NCBI RefSeq assembly: GCF_900240945.1
Contig: NZ_OESG01000014.1
Span: 368,923-432,922, forward strand
Direction: 5' to 3'
Origin: Mycobacterium sp. 3519A
GTDB taxonomy: Bacteria > Actinomycetota > Actinomycetes > Mycobacteriales > Mycobacteriaceae
DNA length: 64,000 nt
Positions within the stretch are counted from its first letter, which is position 1. Each line of letters begins with the position of its first letter. The notes below the pieces were generated by a model that was not told the origin of the DNA, searched no databases, and worked only from the letters and a program-made list of their open reading frames with translations. Below are positions 18,510-27,636 of the stretch, one piece after another. A program made the translations under genes and the position numbers.

Positions 18510-19457
18510 CGAAGAAAGGGCACGCCCACGAGCGCGGATTTCACGCTGCGACAGTTGCGCTACTTCGCCGTGCTCGGCGAGGAGCTGAACTACCGGCGCG
18601 CCGCGGAGCGACTGTTCATCACCCAACCCGCGTTGTCGACGGCGATCAAACAGCTCGAACATCAGCTGGGCGTCATGCTGTTCACCCGCAGCACCCGCGA
18701 GGTCGCGCTGACGGAACTGGGCCAGGCCTGGTTGCCGAAGGTGCGCGACGCGCTGCGCGGAGTCGACGCCGCGGTCGACGACCTGATCGCACTGTCGGCG
18801 CACTACCGTCGCATCCGGTTGGGTTATCTGATCGGCACCGGCGCGGACCTGCTGTTCCGACTGCTCCGCCACTTCGAGGCCAAGTATCCGGAAATCACCT
18901 TGGAGCCAAGGGAATTCGACTTCTCCGATCCGACTGCCGGGCTGGCCGACGGCAGCACGGAGGTGGCGATCATCCGGCCGCCGGTGGATCTGCCCGAACA
19001 CCGGATGTTCATCCTCGACGCGGAGAACTGGGTCGCGTGCCTGCCGCGTGACCACCCGCTGGCGAGCCGCTCCGAACTGAACATCGCCGAACTGCTCGAC
19101 GACCCGATCGTGGTTGCGCCTGCCAGCGCGGGCCGGTGGCGCGACTACTGGATGGCGATGGACGCCCGCGGCGGCCAACCGCCCACCATCGCCGCCGTCG
19201 CGGCCACCTACGAAGAGGAGACCACGACGATCGCGCGCGGCCTCGGCATCAGCTTCACCAGCGAGGCCAGCGCGCGCCTGTACAACAGGCAGGGCATCGC
19301 CTACGTGCCGATCGTCGACCGCCCGCGCAACTACACGGCGCTGGCCTGGCATCCGGCCGGGCTGTCCCACGAGGCGGCGCAACTGGTCAAGCATGTCCGC
19401 GAGGAGTGGAGCTTCGGCGAAGGCCAGGCGATCGAACGGCCGGCGACCTACTACTGA
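18483..19457 (+). CDS. LysR-family regulator
   Basis: LysR-type transcriptional regulator of about 324 residues. The helix-turn-helix is in LRQLRYFAVLGEELNYRRAAERLFITQPALSTAIKQLE, and the periplasmic-binding-like effector domain follows from about residue 110. The start is uncertain. The family normally begins near FTLRQLRYF, but no ATG, GTG or TTG lies there; the GTG at 18483 inside the inverted repeat is the nearest usable codon and gives about 17 extra residues. It probably regulates the permease and aminotransferase genes downstream. Confidence 0.85.
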   Translation: MSGHFASARRRKGTPTSADFTLRQLRYFAVLGEELNYRRAAERLFITQPALSTAIKQLEHQLGVMLFTRSTREVALTELGQAWLPKVRDALRGVDAAVDDLIALSAHYRRIRLGYLIGTGADLLFRLLRHFEAKYPEITLEPREFDFSDPTAGLADGSTEVAIIRPPVDLPEHRMFILDAENWVACLPRDHPLASRSELNIAELLDDPIVVAPASAGRWRDYWMAMDARGGQPPTIAAVAATYEEETTTIARGLGISFTSEASARLYNRQGIAYVPIVDRPRNYTALAWHPAGLSHEAAQLVKHVREEWSFGEGQAIERPATYY

Positions 19458-19528
19458 TAACGCGGGTTTATAAGTACATCAGAAACTGCAACTTCCGCCG
19501 CGGCGCCCAGGTCGGGTTTCCTCACTTC

Positions 19529-21025
19529 ATGACTGACACCGCCTCACCCGTGATGCCGACGGCGCCGAGCGACGACGAGGACGCCAGGCTGGCCCAGTTC
19601 GGGTACTCGCAAAAACTCGATCGCTCGGTCGGCCGGCTGGCGTCCTTCGCCCTCGGCTTCGCCACCATCAGCGCCACCACCGCGGTGTTCACCGGGTTCG
19701 GCGCAGGCTACTTCACCGCGGGCGGCCCCTTCGTCTGGACGCTTCTGCTGGCCGCGGCGGTGTTCCTGATCTGGACCTTCATCGCCGCCGACCTGACCGC
19801 GAAGATCCCGCTGGCCGGTTACGCCTATCAGTGGACCAGCCGCATCCACGGCTCGATCCTCGCCTGGTTCACCGGTGTGCTCGCACTCGCAGGCTGGGTC
19901 TGCGGCATGACCGGCGTCGGCTTCATCCTGTCCGGCTACCTCGGCAGCCTGTTCGGCTGGAACATGAGCCAGACCGCCCAGATCCTCGTCGCCATCGGCG
20001 TGATGGCGGTCTGCATGCTGGTGAACCTGTACGGCGTGCGCTTCGCGACGATGGTCAACAACATCGGCGTTGGCCTCGAACTGGTCATCACCGTCGGCGC
20101 GACACTGCTGGTCGCGGTCGTCGCCTTTTCCTCCCCGGACAACCACCAACCGATCTCGGTCCTGTTCACCGGCGGCACCAACGACGAGCACAGCGCCTAC
20201 ATCCTGGCGTGGCTGGCCGCATCGCTTGGTCCCTTCTTCGGCCTGATCGGCGTCGAGGCCAGCGCAGACATCGCCGAGGAGACCGTGAACGCCCGCCGGG
20301 TCATTCCGCGGACGATGTTCTATGCGCTGACCGCATCGATCGTCATCGAGTTCTCGATGTACGTCGTCTACGTGCTGGCGATCAGGGACCAGGACGCCGT
20401 CGCGGCCGCCACGGCGGCGCCCATCGAGGAGATCATCACGCAGCAGGTGGGCCCGGTGGTGACGAGAATCGTTGTGGCAGTCGCGATGACGAACATCATG
20501 GCGTGCATCCTGGCCAACATCCTGGTGGCAACCCGGCTCACCTACTCGATGGCCCGCGACAACATGCTGCCGTTCTCCCATGTCTGGCGGCACGTGTCGG
20601 TGTCCAACCGGACGCCCACCTACGCCGTGCTCGGACTGTTCAGCCTCTCGACCATCCTGCTGCTGTCCGCACTGGTGAGCGAGAAAGCGTTCTTCCTGAT
20701 CATCGGCCTCTCGTCGCTGGCGGTGTGCGCCATGTACTTCCTGCAGACGGTGGCCGTGCTGATCGCCAACCGCCGCGGCACCATTCCCGCGCCGGAGCCA
20801 GGGACGTTCGATCTCGGCCGGGCCCGGGTGCCGGTCGCCGTGCTGGCGCTGATCGCCTTCGGCCTGGTGTGCGCGGCGCTGATCTTCCTTCCGCAGTTCG
20901 CGGGCAACGGCTATGTGTTCCTCGGGCTCGTGGTGCTCGCCGCGCTGTGGGCGGTCACCGGGCTGCGCACCCGACTGCGCAACGGCGACGCAGGCCCGAA
21001 CTACGCCAAGACCCACCTCTCCTGA
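19529..21025 (+). CDS. APC-family amino acid/amine permease
   Basis: Integral membrane transporter of 498 residues with about 12 hydrophobic segments, of the amino acid-polyamine-organocation superfamily. The opening FALGFATISATTAVFTGFGAGYF and PLAGYAYQWTSRI are typical of the amino-acid/amine branch, as is the central SADIAEETVNARRVIPRTM. The ATG MTDTASP is the only good start. It ends 25 bp before the aminotransferase gene, so the two are probably one operon importing and deaminating an amine or amino acid. Confidence 0.9.
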   Translation: MTDTASPVMPTAPSDDEDARLAQFGYSQKLDRSVGRLASFALGFATISATTAVFTGFGAGYFTAGGPFVWTLLLAAAVFLIWTFIAADLTAKIPLAGYAYQWTSRIHGSILAWFTGVLALAGWVCGMTGVGFILSGYLGSLFGWNMSQTAQILVAIGVMAVCMLVNLYGVRFATMVNNIGVGLELVITVGATLLVAVVAFSSPDNHQPISVLFTGGTNDEHSAYILAWLAASLGPFFGLIGVEASADIAEETVNARRVIPRTMFYALTASIVIEFSMYVVYVLAIRDQDAVAAATAAPIEEIITQQVGPVVTRIVVAVAMTNIMACILANILVATRLTYSMARDNMLPFSHVWRHVSVSNRTPTYAVLGLFSLSTILLLSALVSEKAFFLIIGLSSLAVCAMYFLQTVAVLIANRRGTIPAPEPGTFDLGRARVPVAVLALIAFGLVCAALIFLPQFAGNGYVFLGLVVLAALWAVTGLRTRLRNGDAGPNYAKTHLS

Positions 21026-21050
21026 AACCCTCGAAAGGACCTGTACCCCA

Positions 21051-22067
21051 ATGACTGTCGTAGACCAGGGCACCAGCAACCTCGTCGCCGTCGAACCCGG
21101 CGCCATCCGCGAGGACACCCCACCCGGTTCGGTGATCCAGTACAGCGACTACGAACTGGATACCTCGAGTCCGTACGCGGGCGGCGTCGCGTGGATCGAA
21201 GGCGAATACATCCCCGCATCCGAGGCCCGCATCTCGATCTTCGACACCGGGTTCGGCCACTCCGATCTGACCTACACCGTGGCACATGTGTGGCACGGCA
21301 ACATCTTCCGGCTCGGTGACCACCTCGACCGGCTGCTCGACGGCGCGCACAAGCTGCGCCTCGACCCGGGCTACAGCAAGGACGAACTGGCGGAGATCAC
21401 CAAACGCTGCGTCGCCATGTCCCAGCTGCGCGAGTCGTTCGTCAACCTGACCGTCACCCGCGGATACGGAAAACGCAAGGGCGAGAAGGACTTGTCAAAG
21501 CTGACCCATCAGGTGTACATCTACGCGATCCCCTACCTGTGGGCGTTTCCCCCGCATGAGCAGATCTTCGGTACGACGGCGATCGTCCCGCGGCATGTGC
21601 GGCGCGCGGGCCGCAACACCGTCGACCCGACCATCAAGAACTACCAGTGGGGCGACCTGACCGCCGCCAGCTTCGAGGCCAAGGACCGCGGCGCCCGCAC
21701 CGCGATCCTGATGGACGCCGACAACTGCGTGGCAGAGGGCCCCGGCTTCAACGTCGTCATCGTCAAGGACGGCAAGCTCGCCTCACCGTCCCGCAACGCG
21801 CTGCCGGGGATCACCCGTAAGACCGTCTTCGAACTGGCTGACGCCATGGGCATCGAGGCGACGCTGCGCGACGTCACCAGCCACGAACTGTACGACGCAG
21901 ACGAACTGATGGCGGTCACCACCGCCGGCGGCGTGACGCCGATCAACACGCTCGACGGCGAACCCGTGGGAGACGGCACGCCCGGTCCGCTCACCGTCGC
22001 CATCCGCGACCGGTTCTGGGCGCTGATGGACGAGCCGTCGCCGCTGATCGAGGCAATTGACTACTGA
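21051..22067 (+). CDS. Fold-type IV aminotransferase, (R)-selective amine transaminase-like
   Basis: PLP enzyme of 338 residues in the branched-chain/D-amino-acid aminotransferase fold. Catalytic Lys196 is in TIKNYQWGDL, Glu229 (PLP ring nitrogen) in CVAEGPGFNVV, and the phosphate-binding GITRKT lies at 253-258. Stretches such as YSDYELD, GHSDLTYTVAHVWHGNIFRL, PTIKNYQWGDL and LPGITRKTV align by eye with Arthrobacter ATA-117-type (R)-amine:pyruvate transaminases, not with IlvE. A homologue from M. vanbaalenii is known in that group. It likely deaminates a chiral amine taken up by the adjacent permease. GAAAGGA lies 14 bp before the ATG. Confidence 0.88.
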   Translation: MTVVDQGTSNLVAVEPGAIREDTPPGSVIQYSDYELDTSSPYAGGVAWIEGEYIPASEARISIFDTGFGHSDLTYTVAHVWHGNIFRLGDHLDRLLDGAHKLRLDPGYSKDELAEITKRCVAMSQLRESFVNLTVTRGYGKRKGEKDLSKLTHQVYIYAIPYLWAFPPHEQIFGTTAIVPRHVRRAGRNTVDPTIKNYQWGDLTAASFEAKDRGARTAILMDADNCVAEGPGFNVVIVKDGKLASPSRNALPGITRKTVFELADAMGIEATLRDVTSHELYDADELMAVTTAGGVTPINTLDGEPVGDGTPGPLTVAIRDRFWALMDEPSPLIEAIDY

Positions 22068-22129
22068 CGGTCGCGTCTAATCAGGTCTACGATCGAAATA
22101 GATGGTCTTCATAGATCGTTAGACAAGTT

Positions 22130-22411
22130 ATGAATAACTTCCGGCGACGCTCGATGCGCCTTTTCGTCGGCGGAGCAGCGGCCATGGCGGTCCTGGCCGG
22201 CCCCGCGGCGTTCTCGACTGTCAGCGCTCCGCCGGCGTCAGCGCAACCTTGCTACAACGGCGTCGTCCCGTGGGGTCCGTTCGTGCCAAGCTGTACGGCC
22301 CCGGGTCCGGTAGGCCCACGGGTCCGTGGTTCGGCCCCGGACGCCAACGCGATCATCGCCTGCCGTAACCATCCCGGCTGCCTGTCGTGGTACGTGAACG
22401 GCGGCCCGTAG
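22130..22411 (+). CDS. Small secreted cysteine-containing protein
   Basis: A 93-residue protein with a basic N-terminus, hydrophobic core LFVGGAAAMAVLAGPAAF and an alanine-rich cleavage site ending SAPPASA before QPCYNGV. The mature part is about 54 residues with four cysteines (QPCYNG, PSCTAPG, IACRNHPGCLSW), consistent with two disulfides outside the cell. I recognise it only as a conserved-type mycobacterial hypothetical. It starts 62 bp after the aminotransferase and has its own AT-rich upstream stretch. Confidence 0.75.
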   Translation: MNNFRRRSMRLFVGGAAAMAVLAGPAAFSTVSAPPASAQPCYNGVVPWGPFVPSCTAPGPVGPRVRGSAPDANAIIACRNHPGCLSWYVNGGP

Positions 22412-22420
22412 GCGGCAGCC

Positions 22421-22732
22421 ATGACCCACGACGTCGAGAAGCGCTTCGACCACCCCGGCACGTTCCATGAGGCGGCGATGTACGTCGGTGCGATTGTCGC
22501 GGTGGCGGGCCTGGTCTTCGCCGCATGGGCTTTCTTCGCACGGGATTCGGTGATCGCGGCTTCGCTGGTGCCCGCCATCCTGTTCGGTGGCGGCATCGGC
22601 GCATTCGTCAAGACCTACCGCGTCTGGAAAGTCGAAGGCGCCTGGCCTGCCTGGCAAGGTGCCGGGTGGTTCCTGCTGACGCTGATGCTGATCAGCCTGG
22701 CCATTCCAGGCGCCGCGATGATGGCCTACTAG
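22421..22732 (+). CDS. Small membrane protein, function unknown
   Basis: A 103-residue protein with a soluble N-terminus (MTHDVEKRFDHPGTFHEA) and three hydrophobic segments: MYVGAIVAVAGLVFAAWAFF, VIAASLVPAILFGGGIGAFV and WFLLTLMLISLAIPGAAMMAY. It starts 9 bp after the secreted protein gene and may be co-transcribed. Its stop overlaps the converging SDR gene by 4 bp. No family recognised. Confidence 0.75.
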   Translation: MTHDVEKRFDHPGTFHEAAMYVGAIVAVAGLVFAAWAFFARDSVIAASLVPAILFGGGIGAFVKTYRVWKVEGAWPAWQGAGWFLLTLMLISLAIPGAAMMAY

Positions 22733-23508
22733 GGCACGATCGAATCCACGTATCCACCGTCGACGCGCAACGCGCCGCCGGTGGTAGCCGATGCCAGCGG
22801 TGAAGCGAGATACGTGACCATGTTGGCGATTTCGGCGGGTTCGATGAGCCGTTGCAGCAGCGACTGCGGTCGGTGCTTGCGCATGAACTCGCGCTGCGCC
22901 TCGTCCCACGGCAGCGATTTGTCGACCAACTGGTAGACGAAATCCTCGACGCCCGCGGTGTGCGTCGGCCCCGCGATCACCGAGTTGACGGTCACGCCGG
23001 TGCCCGCCGCGTCCTTGGCGAAGCCGCGCGACACGGCCAGCAGAGCCGTCTTGGACACCCCGTAGTGGATCATCTCCTCGGGCGTCACCAACGCCGAATC
23101 GCTGGCGATCTGAATGGCCCTGCCCCAACCGCGTTCGGTCATGCCCGGCAGGTACATGCGGATAAGCCGAACGGCGGCAAGCACATTCACGTCGAAATAG
23201 GTGCGCCACTGCTCGTCGGTGATCTCGCGCGCCGGTACGGCGCCGAAGATGCCGAGGTTGTTCACCAGGATGTCGACGTCGGGCAACTCGCGGTGCAGCT
23301 TCGCCGCGCCGTCCTCGGTCGACACGTCGGCAGCGATACCGAAGACATCACCGGTCAACTTCGCGACCGCCTCGTCGACCCGCTCGGCAGTGCGGCCGTT
23401 GACCGCGACACGGGCGCCGCTGCCCGCCAGCCCTTCCGCGATGGCCAACCCGATGCCCTGGGTCGACCCTGTGACGAGGGCCGTCTTTCCACTCAGATCA
23501 ATGTTCAC
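22729..23508 (-). CDS. Short-chain dehydrogenase/reductase
   Basis: Classical SDR oxidoreductase of 259 residues. The cofactor motif is TGSTQGIG, with the structural NNLG (NNAG position) and the active-site YGVSK. The catalytic Ser lies in IASDSALV. The basic Arg after beta-2 (VNGRTAERVD) suggests NADP(H). The C-terminus GGALRVDGGYVDSIV is typical. Substrate unknown. It runs in the same direction as fadD2, which ends upstream of it only by gene order, 29 bp away, so a shared transcript is likely. Confidence 0.9.
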   Translation of the reverse strand: MNIDLSGKTALVTGSTQGIGLAIAEGLAGSGARVAVNGRTAERVDEAVAKLTGDVFGIAADVSTEDGAAKLHRELPDVDILVNNLGIFGAVPAREITDEQWRTYFDVNVLAAVRLIRMYLPGMTERGWGRAIQIASDSALVTPEEMIHYGVSKTALLAVSRGFAKDAAGTGVTVNSVIAGPTHTAGVEDFVYQLVDKSLPWDEAQREFMRKHRPQSLLQRLIEPAEIANMVTYLASPLASATTGGALRVDGGYVDSIVP

Positions 23509-23537
23509 GCCGTGGTACTACCACCGAGCGCGGCGGA

Positions 23538-25322
23538 CTATTCCGCCCCTGCCTTGTCGTCGGCTCCGCCGACCCCTGCCTTATCGTCGGCTCCGTCGAC
23601 CCCTGCCTTATCGTCGGCTCCGTCGACCCCTGCCTTATCGTCGGCTCCGCCGACGGCCATTTCCCGGAGCTCCCTCTTCAGCACCTTGCCGGTGGGATTG
23701 CGCGGCAACTCGTCGAGGAAGATCACCTCGCGCGGCACCTTGTACCTGGCGAGATGCTCGCGCACGTAGGTCTTGATGTCGTCCTCGCCGAGGCTGGCGC
23801 CGTCGCTCTTGACGACGAACGCCCGCAACCGGTGGCCCCACTCTTTGTCCTCGACGCCGAGCGCGGTGGCCTCCACCACGTCCGGGTGACCGCTGATCAG
23901 GTCTTCGACCTCGGCGGGGAACACGTTCTCGCCGCCCGACACGATCATCTCGTCGTCGCGGCCGCTGACGTACAGCAGACCGTTCTCGTCGAAATAGCCG
24001 ACATCGCCCGAGGACATCAGGCCGTCGATGATCTGCTTGTGGCCGCCGCCGGTGTAGCCCTCGAACGGGAAGAAGTTGCCGACGAAGATCCGGCCCACCT
24101 CACCTTGGGGCACCTCGTTGCCGTTGTCGTCGAGGATCTTGACCTTCACCCCCTTGACGACCGGCCCGACGGTGGCGGGATCGATCGACAGATCCTTCGG
24201 CCTTGCGATGGTGGCGAACGCGATCTCCGTCGACCCGTACAGGTTGTAGACCACCGGGCCTAGATCCTTCAGCGCGCGCTGCGCCAGTTCGGCACCCAAC
24301 TGCGACCCGGATACGAACACGATCCGCAGCGAAGACAGGTTCGGCTTGCGCTCCATCGCGTCGAGCGCATCGAGCATGCGCGACAACATGACCGGCACCA
24401 CGACCACCGCGGTCACGTTGTGCTTCTCGATGTCCTCGAGCACCGTCGCAGGCCTGAACCGGCGCCGCAACACCAACGTCGTGCCGAGCATCATCGCGAT
24501 GGTGGCGTGCAGATAGCCGAGCGCATGGAACATCGGCGCCGGAAGAGCCGTCACCTCACCGGATTTGAACGGCACATGGGACAGCACGCCACCGATCGGG
24601 GCAAGCGTCGGCGGCGTACTTCTGTTGGCGCCCTTGGGAGTTCCGGTGGTGCCACTGGTCAGAATGATGATCGACGAATGCTTGGTCGCCTTCGGCGCCG
24701 GCTTGCCCGAACTGCGCGCGACCAGGTCCTCAAGCGTCTCGTCGGTGCTCGCCGAATCCTCCTTGTCGGGGTTGACGCCCAACGCCCGCAGCTTGCCCAA
24801 CTCCGGTTCGGCCTTCGACACCGCGTCGTAGTACTCGTCGTCGTAGATGATCAGCTTGGCGCCTTCGCGCTCGGAGACCTCTTTGATCTGCGGTCCGGAG
24901 AATTCGCTGTTCAGCAGGATGATGCGGGCACCCGCTCTGGCGCAGCCGTACACCGCGATCAAAAACCAGCGGTGGTTACGCGCCAGGATCGCCACCCCGT
25001 CCCCGCCCTTGACACCCTTCTTCAACAACCCGTTGGCCACCTCGTGGGCGGCGTCGTCGAGTTCTTTGAAGGTGATCTCGCCGAAGTCGTCGATGATCGC
25101 GGTCCGGTTCGGGGTGCGGCGCGCGTTGAGCGCGGGGATCATCCCGAATTCGCCCCACCGCCGGATGTCGGCGATCATGGCGGCGACGTTCTGCGGCGGC
25201 TCGAGCTTGAAGGCGCCCGCCTCCAACATCTTGTACGCGTAATGCAGCTCTGCTGAGCCGCGCTCGACGAGCTGCTGCGCTTTGGCGACTGCCTGCGACG
25301 GAAGATCAGTGAGCTTAGGCAT
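23538..25322 (-). CDS. fadD2: FadD2-like fatty-acyl-CoA ligase with repeat tail
   Basis: AMP-forming acyl-CoA synthetase of 594 residues, about 34 longer than the 560 of M. tuberculosis FadD2. Motifs are the P-loop IILTSGTTGTPKGA, VYNLYGSTE, the adenylate-binding YVSGRDDEMIVSGGENVFPAEVE and the catalytic Lys in PRNPTGKVLKREL. It activates fatty acids to acyl-CoA, complementing FadE6. The excess length is a tail of four 9-residue GGADDKAGV-type repeats encoded by a 27-bp minisatellite. It diverges from polD2 with 46 bp between starts, as in the Rv0269c/Rv0270 arrangement. Confidence 0.92.
   Translation of the reverse strand: MPKLTDLPSQAVAKAQQLVERGSAELHYAYKMLEAGAFKLEPPQNVAAMIADIRRWGEFGMIPALNARRTPNRTAIIDDFGEITFKELDDAAHEVANGLLKKGVKGGDGVAILARNHRWFLIAVYGCARAGARIILLNSEFSGPQIKEVSEREGAKLIIYDDEYYDAVSKAEPELGKLRALGVNPDKEDSASTDETLEDLVARSSGKPAPKATKHSSIIILTSGTTGTPKGANRSTPPTLAPIGGVLSHVPFKSGEVTALPAPMFHALGYLHATIAMMLGTTLVLRRRFRPATVLEDIEKHNVTAVVVVPVMLSRMLDALDAMERKPNLSSLRIVFVSGSQLGAELAQRALKDLGPVVYNLYGSTEIAFATIARPKDLSIDPATVGPVVKGVKVKILDDNGNEVPQGEVGRIFVGNFFPFEGYTGGGHKQIIDGLMSSGDVGYFDENGLLYVSGRDDEMIVSGGENVFPAEVEDLISGHPDVVEATALGVEDKEWGHRLRAFVVKSDGASLGEDDIKTYVREHLARYKVPREVIFLDELPRNPTGKVLKRELREMAVGGADDKAGVDGADDKAGVDGADDKAGVGGADDKAGAE
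23546..23653. repeat. 27-bp tandem repeat (4 units) at the 3' end of fadD2
   Basis: Four abutting units at 23546-23572, 23573-23599, 23600-23626 and 23627-23653, each starting CCCCTGCC and ending CCGTCGA or CCGCCGA. Differences are confined to single bases. Being a multiple of 3, it encodes an in-frame acidic/basic nonapeptide repeat at the FadD2 C-terminus. Copy number is likely to vary between strains by slippage. Confidence 0.95.
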
Positions 25323-25368
25323 GACCCCACACTAGTGACGGGCGTCTCGACTCGACCGGGAAATTACC

Positions 25369-26625
25369 ATGACACCTATGGCCTCTCCCATGTCGCTGGA
25401 CGTGGACGGTCGGCAGGTCGCGATAACCCACCCTGACAAGGTCGTTTTCCCGGATATCGGAATCACGAAACTCGACCTGGTCACCTACTACCTCGCCGTC
25501 GCCGGGGGCGCGCTGCGCGGTGTGCGCGACCGGCCGATGATTCTGAAGCGGTTCGTCAAGGGCATCACCGAGGAGGCGGTGTTCCAGAAGCGGGCCCCGG
25601 AGAAGCGGCCGGATTTCGTCGACGTGGCCGAGCTGAAGTACGCGTCCGGCACGTCGGCGAAGGAAGCCGTCATCCGCGACGCGGCCGGCCTGGCGTGGGC
25701 GATCAACATGGGTTGCGTCGACCTCAACCCGCATCCGGTGCGCGCCGACGACCTGGCCCACCCCGACGAGTTGCGCGTCGACCTGGATCCGATGCCCGGC
25801 GTGGCTTGGCGGCAGATCGTCGACGTGGCCATGGTCGCCCGCGAGGTGCTCGAGGAGCACGGCCTCACGGCGTGGCCAAAGACGTCCGGCTCCCGCGGAT
25901 TTCACATCTACGCCCGCATCGAGCGGCGGTGGCCCTTCAAGTTCGTCCGATTGGCGGCCCAAGCGGTGGCCCGCGAGGTGGAACGCAGAGCGCCGGGGCA
26001 GGCGACGGCACGGTGGTGGAAAGAGGAGCGCGGCGAAGAGGTGTTCGTCGACTTCAACCAGAACGCCTTCGACCGCACCGTCGCGTCCGCGTACTCCGTC
26101 CGCGCCACCCCGGACGCCAGGGTGTCCACCCCGCTCTTCTGGAACGAGGTGGCGAACTGCGATCCGGCGGATTTCACGATTGCGACCGTGCCCAAACGCT
26201 TCGAGGAAAACGGCGATCCGTGGGAAAGCATGGACGACCACGCAGGCACCCTGGATGCGTTGCTCGAACTCGCCGAGAAGTTGGGGCCTGCGGAGAAGGC
26301 GCCGCGCGGTGCCCGCAAAACCGCACAGAATCCGACGGGCAGGCGCCAATCGGTGAAGCCGCTGATCGAGATCGCCCGCACCAAAACCAAGGACGAGGCG
26401 ATGGCCGCACTCGACCAGTGGCGCACGCGTTACCCGTCGGTAGCCGAAATGCTCAAGCCGGCAGATGTTTTGGTCGACGGCATGCGGGGCCCGAGTTCCA
26501 TCTGGTACCGGATCCGGATCAATTTGCAGCATGTGCCGGAAAAACAGCGGCCGCCGCAGGAGGCCCTGCTCGCCGACTACTCCCCCTGGGAGAACTATTC
26601 CGGCCGGCAGAAAATGCGCGACTGA
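25369..26625 (+). CDS. polD2: LigD polymerase-domain protein, PolD2 (Rv0269c-like)
   Basis: Stand-alone primase-polymerase related to the POL domain of the NHEJ enzyme LigD; adds ribonucleotides or deoxynucleotides to primer-templates. It has 418 residues. Metal-binding Asp138 and Asp140 lie in LRVDLDP, the nucleotide-contacting KTSGSRGFH is at 171-179, and a third acid is in VFVDFNQN (Asp228). No ligase or nuclease domain is present. The ATG at 25369 is taken; ATGs at 25378 and 25390 are possible. M. smegmatis PolD2 is its characterised relative. A second paralogue is at 37.8 kb. Confidence 0.9.
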   Translation: MTPMASPMSLDVDGRQVAITHPDKVVFPDIGITKLDLVTYYLAVAGGALRGVRDRPMILKRFVKGITEEAVFQKRAPEKRPDFVDVAELKYASGTSAKEAVIRDAAGLAWAINMGCVDLNPHPVRADDLAHPDELRVDLDPMPGVAWRQIVDVAMVAREVLEEHGLTAWPKTSGSRGFHIYARIERRWPFKFVRLAAQAVAREVERRAPGQATARWWKEERGEEVFVDFNQNAFDRTVASAYSVRATPDARVSTPLFWNEVANCDPADFTIATVPKRFEENGDPWESMDDHAGTLDALLELAEKLGPAEKAPRGARKTAQNPTGRRQSVKPLIEIARTKTKDEAMAALDQWRTRYPSVAEMLKPADVLVDGMRGPSSIWYRIRINLQHVPEKQRPPQEALLADYSPWENYSGRQKMRD

Positions 26626-26742
26626 CGGGTTTGCTGACCGACCCAAAACCGGTTCTTAATAAAGTATTAGCCGTTACTCCCCGTTGCCTTATATCGGCTC
26701 CGTAACTTCGTAACCAGTTAAGGAATCGAGGGGAGGCGCCAG

Positions 26743-27156
26743 ATGTACGGCAATCCGGCAATCGAATATGACGGCGCCCAGGTGCGGGCGTGTAGCCGCC
26801 AGTTGGCCACCGTGGTGACTGTCACCGGGGATCTAAACGATGTGAACCTCGACAAGGTCAGCCAGTACACCAAGCGCTTCGTCCTCAAGGAGAAGCCGAT
26901 GGTGCTGGATCTGAGCGGCGTGAGTTCGGCGACTTCGCACATCATTTCGTTGCTGTCCGAGCTCGACGACGCCTGCACCGCCGCAGGGGTCGAGTGGTCG
27001 CTGATCGCCAGCCCAGCGGTCAGCCGCGCGGTCCACTCCTTCGACGCCCGCCTCGAGCTGCCGACTGTGGAGTCGGTTGCCGACGCACTGCACAACTTCG
27101 CCGACGCCATCGCTGAACGCCGTCGGCTCCTTCCGCTCCTCACGAAGAGCGCTTAG
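26743..27156 (+). CDS. STAS-domain protein, anti-anti-sigma type
   Basis: A 137-residue protein with a STAS-like fold: TVVTVTGDLNDVNLDKVSQY, then MVLDLSGVSSATSHIISLLSEL, where anti-sigma antagonists carry the phosphorylatable Ser/Thr in a DxSG(V)xxxxS context. SATSHI supplies candidate serines. It could modulate an anti-sigma factor or act as a ligand-binding STAS protein. No sigma or kinase gene is adjacent. GAGGGGAGG precedes the ATG, giving a strong ribosome site. Confidence 0.75.
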   Translation: MYGNPAIEYDGAQVRACSRQLATVVTVTGDLNDVNLDKVSQYTKRFVLKEKPMVLDLSGVSSATSHIISLLSELDDACTAAGVEWSLIASPAVSRAVHSFDARLELPTVESVADALHNFADAIAERRRLLPLLTKSA

Positions 27157-27324
27157 AGACAGGGACGACGCACAGTGATACTCGACATTCGGTGGCTCGC
27201 CTATCTGGTGCACGGTCGTCACAAGCCGCGTTCGCGGCCATTGGCTATCACGGCTCGCTGACCTGTTGATTCCCATCGGGATTCGCGCGGTTTGAGGCCT
27301 ACCGCCGTCGGGTAAGCGGCGGCC

Positions 27325-27633
27325 ATGGGGCGTACCGGCAATTGGATCCTGGCCTTGGCGACGGTGCCGGGCGCCATCGTCGTCGTGGTCTTCCTCTATA
27401 TGCAGGTGCTCGGCACCGCAGGATGCAACCACCAACCGTGCCCGCGACAGGGTCCGGGCGAGCTGGGTTTCACGCTCATCCAGTACGGCGCACCCGTCGT
27501 CGCCGTGGCCGCGGTGGCGTTGTCGTTCTTCACCGCACGGCACCGTCGCGGGGTTGTGGTCCCGGTCGTCGCCTGGTTGCTTTTGATCGCCGCGTTCCTC
27601 GTATTGGTGTTCTCGTTCACCGCGACGGGTTAG
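27325..27633 (+). CDS. Small membrane protein, function unknown
   Basis: A 102-residue protein with three hydrophobic segments (WILALATVPGAIVVVVFLYM, FTLIQYGAPVVAVAAVALSFF, VVVPVVAWLLLIAAFLVLVF). A loop between the first two carries two cysteines (GCNHQPCPRQG). It has no recognisable family. It converges with the acyl-CoA dehydrogenase gene, 3 bp apart. Confidence 0.7.
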   Translation: MGRTGNWILALATVPGAIVVVVFLYMQVLGTAGCNHQPCPRQGPGELGFTLIQYGAPVVAVAAVALSFFTARHRRGVVVPVVAWLLLIAAFLVLVFSFTATG

Positions 27634-27636
27634 CGG

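Noticed and set aside
16208..18544. 778-codon open frame antisense to fadE6
   Set aside because: Shadow of a high-GC gene with no family features; fadE6 is unambiguous.
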